In this document: positions 1 through 11,575 of the stretch, in pieces
How the letters are laid out: the number at the start of each line of letters is the position of its first letter
How positions within the stretch are numbered: position 1 is the first letter of the stretch
Assembly (NCBI GenBank): GCA_017163975.1
Contig: JAFFSR010000031.1
Span: 2,079,001-2,143,000 of the forward strand
Direction: 5' to 3'
DNA length: 64,000 nucleotides
Origin: Anastatus disparis
Taxonomy: Eukaryota; Arthropoda; Insecta; Hymenoptera; Eupelmidae
The notes under the pieces: model-generated
What the model was told of the DNA's origin: nothing
The model's input: only the letters and a program-made list of their open reading frames with translations
Databases searched by the model: none
Program-made: the position numbers and the translations under genes

Positions 1-1549
1 ACCAGTAGATTTAATTATGTGAGTATAGTGACATTCTATTTTGTTTCTATAGGTCTCCATGGTTGGTCTTTCTGGTTTTTTCTTCTTCTTCTTTTTTTTT
101 TAGGTGTTACTTAATTTTCTTATCTTCTTTCATTATTTGGTGTATCTATTCTTCTAGCATCTGCTGACATTAATTTGATGGAGAGTTCTGAAGTCGTAGT
201 GTTTCACCTGGTGAAGGAAGTCGGTGAGGTTTCAAATTTTTTTCAATGATATTATTGGTTTCTTGGCGAAGGTCCAGTTTGTATTAATAAGTTGACATAA
301 ATAAGCAGGTGTGAATAATTGCATCTCACTATGGTGTATATGCACATTTTTAGATGTCTGAATTTCTTTATCGAAAATTCTTCGTTGTTGATTGATGATC
401 GTACCGATGATCTAATGCTTGTTGTAGTAATATTTATCCGTTGATTCGTAATATACTTAGATGTGGATAGTAGAGTGAGTTGGTGGTACTTTGATTGTGA
501 TTACTGTTCTTAAAAGGAAAAGGGAAGAGGAGGACTAGGGAAATTGTTTGTGGAAGAAGGATAGATGTATAACTATTTGTCATGTATTGGATACATCAAG
601 GTTGTCCCCTCTATGCTAAATTTTTTTCTTTTTTTTTCTTTCTTTCTTTTTTTTTCAATAGCTTGTAGTTTTAAGAAGGTAGGTAGGTTTTAAGAAGGAA
701 GGTGGCTTATAGGTGGTTGGTATCTTCGTAGCTTTTGTCACCATGTAGAGTAAAATATTTTTTTGTTTTCTTTTTCTGTCATTTTTTTGTTTTTCTTTTT
801 GTTTTTTTTTCTTTCTTTTTTTTGTGCCGTATTATGGCTGTTGATTAATCAGTCTGGTGTAGGTCTGATAGTAACTGCTCCTACGGTCCAAAAAAAAGAG
901 ACATGCATCTTCTAGGAAAGTAGTTATTATATATATTTGTCCTTTGACTTCCTCTTTTTTTTCTGTAAACATGTAAAGAGATTAATAATATACAGAGGTT
1001 AGTGAAGGAAGAATGATGCACGTATGGTATTAGTTGTTGTCATTTCTTATACTATGATGATAGCGTATGTATAAATACGGTTTCCATTTTTAATGTCTTA
1101 TAGGATTTTTTTATTAGGAAAAGTTGTTTTTGCATATTTGTTATGGCATTGCATGATTGTGTCAGTTTATAAAGAATATTAGTATTCACAAGTACTATAG
1201 ATTAGGTGCATGTTTTTATGTGTTCATGCATCTTTATTAAAAATCAATCTGCATTATCATCTTCAGTGATAGCATCTGGTCTATCATTGAGGATTTATGG
1301 GTCATCGTTGCTGCTTCGTTAGTGTTCCACCGGAATAGAACGAGCAGGCGGTTGTTTTATGGTAATGTGTATTTTTGTCCCACGAGTAATCGTTGATAAG
1401 TACAGATTCATTTAATTTTTCATTTTTATATATTTTTTTGTTATCCGTGATTTTTTTTTCAGATTTAATTTTCTTGATCGTTTCAGTTGTCGATTGATTT
1501 GCATTAAAAGGTCTTTGTTGTAGATCAGAGTTAGTGAGGCTTAATTACT
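1..1549. other. Non-coding flank downstream of the gag-pro frames
   Basis: This stretch lies downstream, in the minus-strand sense, of the protease frame that ends at 1550. It is rich in T-runs on the plus strand (for example around 620-660 and 780-820). I see no long frame, no reverse transcriptase motifs such as F/YxDD, and no LTR. If the neighbouring element once had a full pol gene, it is missing here or decayed beyond recognition. Confidence 0.6.
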
Positions 1550-2836
1550 TTATTTCACAGCTTGCATGGTGCATTTTGGTCCAAAGGTATTAGTGGCGTC
1601 TGCTCTTTTTATCTTTCTAGGAATCGGTGGTTGTAAAGTGGTAATGTTTTTGTTTATCTGTAGAATTGGCAACGGTTTGGGTATTGACCCTAGTAATTTT
1701 GTTCGAGATTTTTGGGTTTCAACAAATTTTATAGGAGGAAGTAAAGTTATTGGTTTTCTTTGAGATAGGTTTTGCAGTAAAGCGCTAATTTGTGAATTGA
1801 AATGTCCTGGTTCAGACATATTTGTTGTTGTCAAGCCATAATGGGGTTCATTTTCTGACGTTGAATTCGACATAATTTTCTTTTGAGGGACATGATTGTG
1901 TCCCACGTAGTTTGGTAAATCTGTATTAATATTTAATGATTCATCTGGATGTCCTAGTGTATCATTTGATTTCGAATATGCTAGCTGAGGATCCTCAGTT
2001 AACACATTCAAAATCAAATTATCATAGATGTTACTTCTGGGTTCATGTCTTCGTTCAATACCTGAATGGGTTGTCATCTCCTGGGGTATAACATCCTTGT
2101 CAAAGTTAAACGAATAATTTTTCGTATCATCGTTATATTCCTCGTGTGTGTCACAAAACAATAAATCTTGATGTAAGATTTCAGTTTCGGTCTGATTCTT
2201 GTGAATGGTTATTTCAGTGTCACGATTGTGATTATTCATCATTGTGTTATTGATATGAATGTTCTTGGGTGTTTTCGATTGCAGTGAGTGCCTAATTTCG
2301 TTTGTCTGAGCGCGAAGAATGCAACGCTTTGACCTTGATTCATCGTGCTTATAGTCAACAAAATACATAGGGTGCATAACACCAGATAGCATGATGAGGG
2401 CATTATGATGAAATGAGATTTTTGTTGATTCCATCTTCAGGAAGTCGTTCCCTAAGACTCTTATTACTCCACCGGGCAATTCTTTTGTGATTACTTGAAA
2501 TTTAATAGGGTCATGGGAGAACGTGATTTCGGTTGATCCTGCTGTGTTAAATGGGACCCCTGTTATTCCGTTAATTGTTATAGCTTCATGCACTGCTATA
2601 AGGGCATCGGGTTGAAGGGCCTTTACATGAATGAAGTTAATTTCAATTCCAGTATTAATTAGAAATTCGACTTTGTATTTTAATCCGGATGCCTTTAATT
2701 TAATTAAGGGTCCTATTTTTTTATTATTTAATTCTTCGAGAGATTGCTCGTCATCATAAGGGTAGCTGCGGGACGCTTGGAGGTAGCAATGCTCATCCCG
2801 GCGTCCGGTCGGTGAGCAGGCAGAAAGTTTAAATTT
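1550..2836 (-). CDS. Ty3/gypsy-like protease frame (pro, start of pol), inactive-looking
   Basis: Minus-strand frame open from about 2845 to the stop at 1550, in the -1 frame relative to gag; the first ATG-type start is internal (2593), so expression is expected by frameshifting from gag. Near its N-terminus it reads FLINTGIEINFI, which matches the flap and active-site strand of retropepsin-type aspartic proteases, followed about 60 residues later by VLGNDFLKM, the usual LGxDFL element near the end of the domain. The active-site triplet should be D-T/S-G; here it is N-T-G (codon AAT at 2654-2656), which would abolish catalysis in known enzymes. The remaining ~250 residues are hydrophilic with no family I recognise, and the frame stops before any reverse transcriptase. 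Either a decayed retroelement or a gag-pro remnant kept for another use. Ty3/gypsy assignment is from domain pattern only. Confidence 0.6.
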   Translation of the reverse strand, partial: KFKLSACSPTGRRDEHCYLQASRSYPYDDEQSLEELNNKKIGPLIKLKASGLKYKVEFLINTGIEINFIHVKALQPDALIAVHEAITINGITGVPFNTAGSTEITFSHDPIKFQVITKELPGGVIRVLGNDFLKMESTKISFHHNALIMLSGVMHPMYFVDYKHDESRSKRCILRAQTNEIRHSLQSKTPKNIHINNTMMNNHNRDTEITIHKNQTETEILHQDLLFCDTHEEYNDDTKNYSFNFDKDVIPQEMTTHSGIERRHEPRSNIYDNLILNVLTEDPQLAYSKSNDTLGHPDESLNINTDLPNYVGHNHVPQKKIMSNSTSENEPHYGLTTTNMSEPGHFNSQISALLQNLSQRKPITLLPPIKFVETQKSRTKLLGSIPKPLPILQINKNITTLQPPIPRKIKRADATNTFGPKCTMQAVK

Positions 2837-4011
2837 TCTTGTGATTCAGTCTGAGGATATGGCACGATGGGGTATGGCAGTTGATAAGGTGCCATGTAGG
2901 GATAAGGATACGGGTATAGCATCGGGGACATCGGTGCCATAGGTTGTATATAAGAATATTCCGTTGGTGGCGTATATCTAGAGTCAGATGTTCTCATCTC
3001 GGGGTTAGAATATGAATCAAGACTTCTTCCAGTGTATCTCCTTATATCTTTCTTGTACTCGTTTTGTCCTCTAGGCGTATAATTATAATTGTATCTTTCG
3101 GAGTAATGAGCATTGTTCTGTTGTGGTATATAAGAAGTCGAGGTTCTCTTGATTGCGTAATCATCGAAGTTTTTTACTTTATCGTTGGTCCTTTTACATG
3201 AATCGTTCTCATATCTTCTTACACAGCATTCGGGCGATTCAGTGTGATAGTATGGTCCCTGATCGTACTCGTATCTGTCAGGTGATTGTGATCTATATGG
3301 CTGTCTATTAATGTCATCCTGGAATCCTGCTTGCCAGGATGGTTGCTCCTTCATTTGATTTGGTTCAATGAAATAAAGAGATCCTTTCCTGTCGGCTGAG
3401 GAGATCATATTTTTTTCGACACGCTGTGCAATCTTTAGACCTGCTTTTAAGGTATCCGGGTCCTGGATGCTCACAGCATATAGCATATCGTCCGAGAGTC
3501 CTCGTTTGAAAGATTCCAAGGCAAGTCCTTCTAACATAGTCAACATATGTGGTATTTGATTCGCTTGGAATTTTTCTCTTAACAAGGCAGCGGCTCCTTC
3601 CATCAGCCTTTTTATACGACTGTAATATTCCATTACAGTCTCGTCTCTGCGCATCCGGATCCCTTGGATATCGGCGCAGTAATGCAAGTATGTTTTCTTT
3701 GGAGCAAAGTACTCCTTAAATGCATTTTTGAGGGCTTCCATATTGTTCATTTCTGCCCCGCTTACCGCATCTCTCGCGGTGTCGCGCAATTTGGCGACTA
3801 CGCCCTTGAAATACGCAATATGTATTCCTTCAGGGCATATGTTAAGGCCATTCTCTATATCCTGTAGAAATGTTTTTAGTGGCATATTTTTGCCATCATA
3901 CAAGGGGATGTGCAGCAATGCTTGTTGCACTGCCATGCATTCGCCCATGGTGTTAAGCAGAGCATCAGTGATGTTCTGATGGTGCGTAAGATTGGCTATA
4001 GCTTCATCCAT
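2728..4011 (-). CDS. gag: Ty3/gypsy-like Gag polyprotein
   Basis: Intact 427-residue frame starting MDEAIANL. The N-terminal half has the helical capsid-like pattern of Ty3/gypsy Gag: a LPLYDG-type entry (here IPLYDGKNMPLKTFLQDIENG, roughly residues 36-56), then a segment of the form YFAPKKTYLHYCADI..RMRRDETVMEYYSRI (about 116-150), as in insect gypsy-group Gags. The C-terminal half is rich in Tyr, Arg, Pro and Ser and ends with a Pro/Tyr/Met-rich stretch. No CCHC zinc knuckle is visible, which is common in some insect gypsy groups. It overlaps the protease frame by over 100 bases. The absence of any stop or frameshift over 427 codons is notable beside the decayed elements elsewhere in the window. 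The role of such proteins is to form the retroelement particle. Confidence 0.7.
   Translation of the reverse strand: MDEAIANLTHHQNITDALLNTMGECMAVQQALLHIPLYDGKNMPLKTFLQDIENGLNICPEGIHIAYFKGVVAKLRDTARDAVSGAEMNNMEALKNAFKEYFAPKKTYLHYCADIQGIRMRRDETVMEYYSRIKRLMEGAAALLREKFQANQIPHMLTMLEGLALESFKRGLSDDMLYAVSIQDPDTLKAGLKIAQRVEKNMISSADRKGSLYFIEPNQMKEQPSWQAGFQDDINRQPYRSQSPDRYEYDQGPYYHTESPECCVRRYENDSCKRTNDKVKNFDDYAIKRTSTSYIPQQNNAHYSERYNYNYTPRGQNEYKKDIRRYTGRSLDSYSNPEMRTSDSRYTPPTEYSYIQPMAPMSPMLYPYPYPYMAPYQLPYPIVPYPQTESQENLNFLPAHRPDAGMSIATSKRPAATLMMTSNLSKN
2791..2836 (-). promoter_or_regulatory. -1 ribosomal frameshift signal joining gag to pro
   Basis: On the minus strand the heptamer AAATTTA (plus-strand 2830-2836) sits in the gag frame as A AAT TTA, the canonical X XXY YYZ slippery form. 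The -1 frame has a stop (TGA, plus 2846-2848) just upstream and is open from there to 1550, so slippage at the heptamer would fuse Gag to the protease frame. Twelve bases further on lies a potential stem-loop: GCTCA (plus 2813-2817) can pair with TGAGC (plus 2791-2795), with CCGG/CCGG inside. The spacer is slightly longer than the usual 5-9 bases. Confidence 0.6.
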
Positions 4012-6400
4012 TTCTGGGATATTGTTTATCGTTGGTGAAAAAAATGATTGAAGGTATAATATCCTTTCCTCTGTTACACTCTTATTTTATCGTAATAAAA
4101 AAAGGAGGAAATGAGAAAAAAAAATTTTTGTGGTGATTATTTGTTTTACGTTAAATTACCGATTAAATTATTGGTAAAATTGTAATTGTTTATCACTTGC
4201 TAGTATTAGTTTGTTCACAGGAATGATTTTTTTTATATAAAAAAATTTTAAGAGGTTATGTAATAACAAACGACTTATATTAAGGCGGGTATTGTGCTAA
4301 GTTAAATAGTTAATAATTATTATTATTATTTTTAATTTTAAATGTGTACGAATTATTATTATTAATTGTTGTTAATTATAAATCGGTAAATTTTCTTATT
4401 AACTTTTGTTAGTTATTTGATTGCATCTATTTATTAAGATAATAATCGTTTATTAACAATTAGATTTATTAAATTTAAATATTATTGTTATTTTAAGTTT
4501 TTAATTGGGTTTATTTATTTACCAAAGACAAGAGAGAAAAGACATTTTTTTTTTATTTGGGGTTAGCCATCCATATGCGTTTAGGTGGGTTATGCGGCAA
4601 AGCGTACTGTAGTTGATTATGGAATATCTATCCATGTTGTATAAGTGAGCTGTGTTGCTTCTAGTACAACTGAGCTTGTAATGGTAAGGCAGGTAAATGT
4701 TGGCATCTTATGTATAAGTTCGTGATTTGTGTCCAACAGTAGGATGGATTGTATTCTTATGGTTTAATAGTTGTACACATAGAACGTGATTTTGGAGAAA
4801 TGAGTAATATCTCTCTTGAGTGTACTTGTATGAGAATATGGGTTCAATTTGGAAATTTTAATGATTTGCAAAGTTGACATAAAAATTAATTGCGTTTATT
4901 TATAAATAAATTTATTATAATTTCGTTAATAGTTACTATTAATGTTTATTATTTATTTATTAATTTTATTTCGCTTATCAATTAAATTTATTTTATTTAT
5001 TTATTAATTTCCTTTTATTTATTAATTTATAAAGAAAAATTTATTGCATATGTAGTGATCATAAAAATTTAATATCGATTCTAGATTGTACGAAAAGAAT
5101 GTCTCACAAGGCTATAAGAGCTCGAATGCTAGCGTTCGTTCAATGTGTCACGATTAGCGTGAGATGGGAGGCGCATTTTAATGAGGCATTCGTTTTAGAC
5201 TTGGTGAATTTATATTCGCGTGTACATATATGAGTGGGTATATTTTTTTCCTTTTTTATTCGATAAAAAGATGTTTTGATGAACTTTTCATTGATTGTAT
5301 TTGTTATAAATGATTAATTTTAATTTAGGTTCGTTGGTATTATGTTAAAACTTATTTATTAAGAAGTGAGAGTTCTTCAATTATTTATTCATTAATATAT
5401 ATTCACATGTATATGTCTATACGCATATAAATATTTATATATCTATTCATTATTTATAATGTAAATATCAAAATGATGTGACGAATATTTATAATGTTAT
5501 TTTCTAGTATTTAATCTAAGGAACTTTAACTATGAAAAACAGGATGTTCTATAGTGTGCGTAAGAAGGCAGAGAAAGAAGAACGAATGAGGTAGGAGATA
5601 GTGCGTAAGTAGGCTTCTTGACCAGAGAATTTTAATTTTAATAGTTTCGAAATTCTATATTCCTTTTGTATGATGGATTTTGGTTCGGGATAGGGAAGAA
5701 AAAAAATAGAAAGGAAAAAGTAAATTATAATTATCACGTACTAAAAAAAAAAATTATTTAATAACAATTATAAGATGACGTTAATTGTTACTAATTTTGT
5801 TTAGTATATTAATTTGAGAATTTTGAGAACTAATTATTAACGGTTTGAAGTTAGATTTTCTTCTCTTGCCGGTTTAATGGCATTTGCTAATATTCGATAA
5901 ATGTTTACTGATTATATAAAAAAATTTTTCATATGTATTTCACTATACCATGGAAAAGTTTTGTAATTTTAACATACATAAGCGTTACACAAAAAAAAAT
6001 TTTTGTAGAAATTTGCAAAAAAAAAATTTTAAAGTAAGATTTTTGACATAAAATTTTATGAATGATTAAAGATGTAAATTTCACATATTTATTCGTTCTA
6101 AAATAGATAGATTTTAATAAGGTTTTATATAGCAAACATGCTATGTAACTTTACAAAATTTTTTATTGATTTTAAAGTACGCGAGAAAATAAATTTTGAG
6201 TTATACAAAATTTTATGTTGGTTTCACAAACATATGTATAAAACCTTAACATAATAATTTATATAAAGATGAAAAAAAAACTTTGACGAATTACAAAAAA
6301 AAAATTTCTTTTTACAGTGTATTGAGGAAGAAAATTTCTTACTATCTGTTCAATTTTATTTCTCGCTGAATTGTCTATTAATTAATTAGAATTTTATTGT
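4012..6400. other. A+T-rich non-coding region upstream of gag
   Basis: Between the gag start and the first MITE I see only A+T-rich sequence with ATT runs (4310-4370) and T- or A-tracts. Short frames here are low-complexity and not convincing. If the gag-pro element had a 5' LTR and primer binding site they should lie in this stretch, but I could not identify either. Confidence 0.5.
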
Positions 6401-6531
6401 TACCCTGGTAGAAATCGTCACCATTTTTTGGCCAACCGTGGACTATTAGTTAAAAACACAGCCATAACCTATAAAGGTAACAAACGAGTAGCAGATACAG
6501 CATTTTTATTGGTGAAATTTCTACCAGGGTA
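6401..6531. mobile_element. 131-bp MITE with 15-bp perfect terminal inverted repeats
   Basis: TACCCTGGTAGAAAT at 6401-6415 is exactly complementary to ATTTCTACCAGGGTA at 6517-6531, and a further TCACCA/TGGTGA match follows after a short offset. TA at both ends fits a TA target duplication. There is no coding capacity. The CCCTGG...CCAGGG termini resemble the CCC-type ends of the larger foldback elements in this window. Confidence 0.8.
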
Positions 6532-7336
6532 GTTATAGGTTGATTGAAAAAGAATCTTAAATGGAAATTTTATAAGTTTCACTAGTGTGTGCTGAGAAAA
6601 ATTGATTTAGCAGAACTGAATTCATTAAAAGAGAAAAGAGAAGGAATTCATACTCTTACATTATAATAAATTCGATTAGTATTTGGTTCTTTAAATTGAT
6701 AATGTATTTGCTAATAAATGTTATAGAAATTTATTTTTATTCGTAAATATTCTCTACTAATTTGTATAGTAATAATTACTATAATGGTTAGGCTTAATAG
6801 AAACATGCATGGTGTAATATATTTTTATTAACGTATTTTTTTGCGGTAAAGTTAATAAACTTTAGTTAGTAACATAATATATATTATGTTTGTGTGAAAA
6901 TTATTTTTATTAATTATTTATTCAGCTTAATAGGCATATTTATTATTCATTACTATATGATTTCCTGTTAGAGTTATCTGTTTATTAATCTTCTTTTTAA
7001 ATTTTATATTTATATAAATTAGTTTCACTTAAGTATTGTGTTACCTTTTCGTATTAGAAAGACTTTATACAGTAAAAGGTTTTTGAAGATGATTACGCGA
7101 TCCGTCGAGAAACCGTATTTTAATATATGCAAGCAATAGCTACTCGAAGGTTATATGCACGTATATTTTTTTGTCACTACACTGAAAATGGTTCAAATAG
7201 TTTTACAAAAAGTTTGAAATGAAGTATTTATCACTGTTCAAAGTTTCTGAAAATTAATTTACTTGGATATAGTGATAACTATTATCATTTAATATTTTTA
7301 TGATTTTTCAAAATACTTAATTTAAAAGAATTAACT
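6532..7336. other. A+T-rich spacer
   Basis: I see nothing supportable here beyond A+T-rich sequence. Confidence 0.5.
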
Positions 7337-8209
7337 ATTATAAAAAAATCTATTATATCTCTAAAAAAAGGCTTTAACATTATAGATAATAAAAAAGTGG
7401 GAATTTAATTATAACAAAAATACACTTGAAAAAATACTGAAATCAATAATATGTGGTCAAGTTTTAATATGATTTAAAATAATACTTACGAATGATATTC
7501 TACTTATATTTTGATGATAATAATGAATCAATAAAAAATTCCTTCGTTAAAAATGAAGTGTAAAAAAAGCCATATAAAATGTTATTGAAAATATAAAACT
7601 ATCTTCAACAAAATTTAAAAAATTAATAAGTAATTAACGTAAAAGTAAGAATAAAAGTAATATTACAGCTATAAACTTGCCAGGCCCACTCTACAAAAGT
7701 ATATTATTAATGTTATAAAATTAGATTATTTTTCATTGAATACTAAATTGTGAAAATTAATATATATTTTGAATTTCCTTACGAGATTCTAAAAAGTCAA
7801 TCCTAAAAAATGTTTTAAATGAATGTGTGTTCACCAAGAAATAGAACTTTTGAAGGGTGGGCCTGGCAAGTTTATAGCTGTAATATTACTTTTATTCTTA
7901 CTTTTATGTTAATTACTTATTAATTTTTTAAATTTTGTTGAAGATAGTTTTATATTTTCAATAACATTTTATATGGCTTTTTTTACACTTCATTTTTAAC
8001 AAAGGAATTTTTTATTGATTCATTATTATCATCAAAATATAAGTAGAATATCATTCGTAAGTGTTATTTTAAATCATATTAAAACTTGACCACATATTAT
8101 TGATTTCAGTATTTTTTCAAGTGTATTTTTGTTATAATTAAATTCCCACTTTTTTATTATCTATAATGTTAAAGCCTTTTTTTAGAGATATAATAGATTT
8201 TTTTATAAT
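7337..8209. repeat. 873-bp hairpin element with 364-bp near-identical arms
   Basis: The left arm 7337-7700 is the reverse complement of 7846-8209 with only scattered mismatches; the two arms have the same length and flank a 145-bp spacer. Recognisable matches include CTTGCCAGGCCCAC at 7677-7690 and its complement at 7857-7870, and the distal ATTATAAAAAAATC. No frame is present. Such near-perfect arms suggest a recent foldback transposon or a recent inverted duplication; a transcript would fold into long double-stranded RNA. Confidence 0.85.
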
Positions 8210-9351
8210 TGATTGTATTAAATTAGTTTAAATTTTTGACAAAATATTTTTTATTTTTGAGATAGTGAAAAAGATTTTTTTTTAAAGCTAACTTGCCGTA
8301 ATTTTACCTTTTTAAAGGTTTTTTGGGGAGATATCACAACTTTTTCAAAGTCGAAAATTCTTATCTCAACAAATTTATTAACTTTACCGATAATCTGATA
8401 CTTTAATATAATAACACTAATTTTATAGTTAATTGTATCAACCTAATTTATATATATTTATTATTATTATAAAATATTTGTTTTCGAAAAAATTTTAATC
8501 TTATTTTCTTCCACACTTTCAAATTAATCAACTATTATAAAACTTATTTTGTCTAAATATCGTATGAAAAACTAATTAATTAATTAAGAATGTTTTAAAA
8601 TATGTAAATATTACTTTTTCATTTGTTGTTGTTTTCATTTTTAAATACCAAATCGGTATTACCGACTTTTGAATTTCGCCGCTTTCAACTGTTGAATTTT
8701 ATGTACGGGACGTTTTACTGCGCACGCGCGAACTGATCACATGAACGCCCGTGATTTTGCGGCAGCTCGTCAGCTATATAGAACGAGACACTAAATTCTT
8801 ATATTACTTATTTACGCGATGTCTTTATACATTTAGCATGTTCTGAAAGCATTTGCCTGAATACATGCGTTCATTATTAAAAGATATAACTCGTATTCTC
8901 TTTCTTTTTCTCACTCTCTATACTCTCTTTCTCTCTCTCACTTATTAGCAATCGCACAACTCGTATTCTGTCTCTTTCTCTCACATCAAACGAAAAACTC
9001 TCCGTCTTTCTCTAACTTCCGCCGGAAATCTGAAACAACCCGATATAGAAAAGAAATCGACAGACTAACCTGTAATAATATAAAAAAATCATGAAAACTT
9101 GACTTTTGGCCATGTGTTTTTGTTGTCAGATAAAACATTAGATCATTTTATGTATACTAGTAACCAAATGATATGTAAATATTGAAACATAATCATTTAT
9201 TCAAAGTTTTAATCTTTGAACATCTCAAATTCAAAGTTTTTTTTTTTTTTTTTTTTTCTTCAATTTATTGGTTATATCCTTCTGGACAGGTACCCATTAC
9301 CATTCCTCATTGGATCGTTGGTCTCAAAGAAAAAAACGTTTAATATTCTCT
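8210..9351. other. Non-coding region with a less A+T-rich patch and poly-T
   Basis: The segment 8680-9060 is noticeably less A+T-rich, with CG-containing motifs and CTCTCT-rich pyrimidine runs, and could be a promoter or UTR fragment, but no gene can be attached to it. A run of about 20 T lies at 9238-9257. Confidence 0.35.
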
Positions 9352-9624
9352 TTACCCAATCCCTGCTCCGAAAAAGGTCTCCACAACTGTCCTGAATGAA
9401 AGATCATCTATCTTCCCTTCATCATCATTGGGGCATCTCCCCGGAAATATCGTATCAGCGACCCGTATAGAGAAGAAAGAGGGCAACTCGTCAGAAAATA
9501 GACGAATGAGGTTGCAATACTGTTCGCGTCGATAGGAAAAAGCGAGGCGCAGCAATGACGGACCGAGTCCAACCAGAACTCGGCAGGTCACATCCGCGTC
9601 ATTATCGAGCAAGAACACCGTCAA
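9352..9624 (-). pseudogene. Short frame with a possible decayed retropepsin motif
   Basis: A 90-codon minus-strand frame begins MTVFLLDNDADVTC. The string LLDNDADVT looks like the retroelement protease signature LLDTGADVT with the T-G changed to N-D. After that the sequence does not match anything I know, and a stop lies just upstream. This may be a relic of an LTR element, with 9250-10830 as its remains, or chance. I would not treat it as a functional gene. Confidence 0.2.
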
Positions 9625-11331
9625 ATTACACTAAAACACCGTCACAGAACAGTGGTCAAAATCAATTATAGAAATAAACGTACAAAATGAAATAAAAAAT
9701 AATAAATATTAACTACGAAATGATATAATATGGACCGTTGTCGCGGTGTAACCACAACGAGTGATAAACGTAAAATAAGAGATCATCAACGTGACCTGAA
9801 GAGCATTGATATAAAGAGAAAGAAAACGGACATAACCTTTCCCCTCCTCACACTGAGCACTCCATACACCATCACTTCCCGCGCTTTTGAGCGTCCATAA
9901 AAAAGGAAACTGTCCTTAACGTGACCGAGGCCCGCTGTCGTCACTACCGATAAGACCTGCGTACATTACTTAAGGTTTCCACGAAATGTTTGTTTATAAA
10001 CACTCATCAAAATCCCATGACACCGAATACCGAGAAAATAAATAATAGCAAACTGGCCAAAGGCCGTTATATTTAAGATTGAAAATGGATTGTTGTCGGT
10101 GTCACATATGTAATATCACTCGAAAGTAAACAAAGAGCGGGAAAATGATGAATGACCTTTTGTCAAACACTATTGAAAATAGTTTAATTTTTCAAAAAAG
10201 AACGTTAGGACACATTCACATTCTTTCACAGAAAGTTCCACCGTACACTTTCACAGAAAACTTTTTCACTTGAATCCTGGAGAGATCCACACCTCGTCAT
10301 CCTTAGATGCGAATCTCTGTCCCTAGAGATTCTCTACAAGTTGATTTTATGACCCTTCCTGTATTACGGGTCAGAAATAATAATGTTTGCGTCGCTCGTT
10401 GCGCAAATTAGAACTCTACGAATCGAGAGTCAAAAATCTGATATAACACTGTTATAGCAATCACCATAACGAACTTGTATAAAAGAAAGAAAAATACCCG
10501 ATCAATGATCAGGAACACGTAAAAAGAGATAAAAAAAAAAAAGAAAAACTCAGCAAACACTTGATCAAAGATCAAAGACACAAAAAAGAAATCACTTAAT
10601 AGATAAAAGTAAAACCCCGAACAAATTTAAATGGGGCGAGATGGACTCCATCCGCCAACTCCGAACCGAGCAGGGAAATAGGAAGAGAAGAGAAGAGAGA
10701 TAGGACAGAGACAGAGCCGGCAACACGTCCGCTCCACTCGAAGTCCGCGCACGGAATCAAATTCAAAGTAAATAGGGAAAGCCGTAGCGCTATCGTGCCG
10801 TAAGGAGCGCTACCGCGCTCCCTGATTTAGTCGAAGTTATGATTTATGGAAATTTAATTAATTTCTAATAATGAAAATATTCTTGCTTATAAAAGAATAA
10901 ATATTTATAGTTAAATTGTTATTAAAAGTTGCAATTTTGTTAAATATATTTGTTATTTATTTTCTTAGTTTAAGAAAATACATAGCTTAACTCAAAAGAT
11001 TTAATTATCAATAGGTTCTGTATATAAATTAAATGTGTAAAAGAAGAATGATATTATATCATGCATTCTTTTCTTTTGTAAGAACAAATTTTAATTTACT
11101 TAAGAATAAGATATCAACATAAAGGTTACGTATCAATTCGTTCTAATATTTACTAGAAGTCACTTTTTTATTTTTATAAAATTTTTAAACGCGCATGAAA
11201 TAACTTTGTTTTATATCGATTAAAATCTTATTAATTATATAAATAATTTTAAGTATCCCGTGATTCTAAATTGCGAAAATCTCACCGCTTTGTCACCAGT
11301 TTTTAACTGTAACGTTCTGATTATTAATAAA
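9625..11331. other. Unassigned, repeat-like non-coding segment
   Basis: The 9700-10830 part is less A+T-rich than its surroundings and may be retroelement-derived. It ends with GAGCGCTACCGCGCTCCCTG (10807-10826), a motif that recurs in diverged form at 53099-53118, showing a dispersed repeat. From 10840 onward the sequence is plain A+T-rich. Confidence 0.35.
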
Positions 11332-11575
11332 TATATATAGGGTCAATCAGCCGGTAAATGGACGCTTAATCGATGTAAATGGACACTTTTCGAAGTTTTG
11401 TCAAATTAATAGTATTAATGATTAAAAATTTTTTATTGCACTATAATTTTGCAATGTAATTACTCTACATGCAGAATATTAGTTACACATAAGAAAACTG
11501 AATGTTCAAGACTTATCTTCAATTTTGTCCAGTTATTGGAGGTGTTCATTTACCGGCTGATTGACCCTATATATA
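11332..11575. mobile_element. 244-bp MITE with ~29-bp terminal inverted repeats
   Basis: The left end TATATATAGGGTCAATCAGC (11332 onward) continues through CGGTAAATG and is perfectly complementary to the right end (CATTTACCG...ending 11575). The TATATA at both edges hides the exact target site but fits TA. The inner sequence is A+T-rich and non-coding. A frame at 11449-11721 crosses the element edge and is not taken as a gene. Confidence 0.8.
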
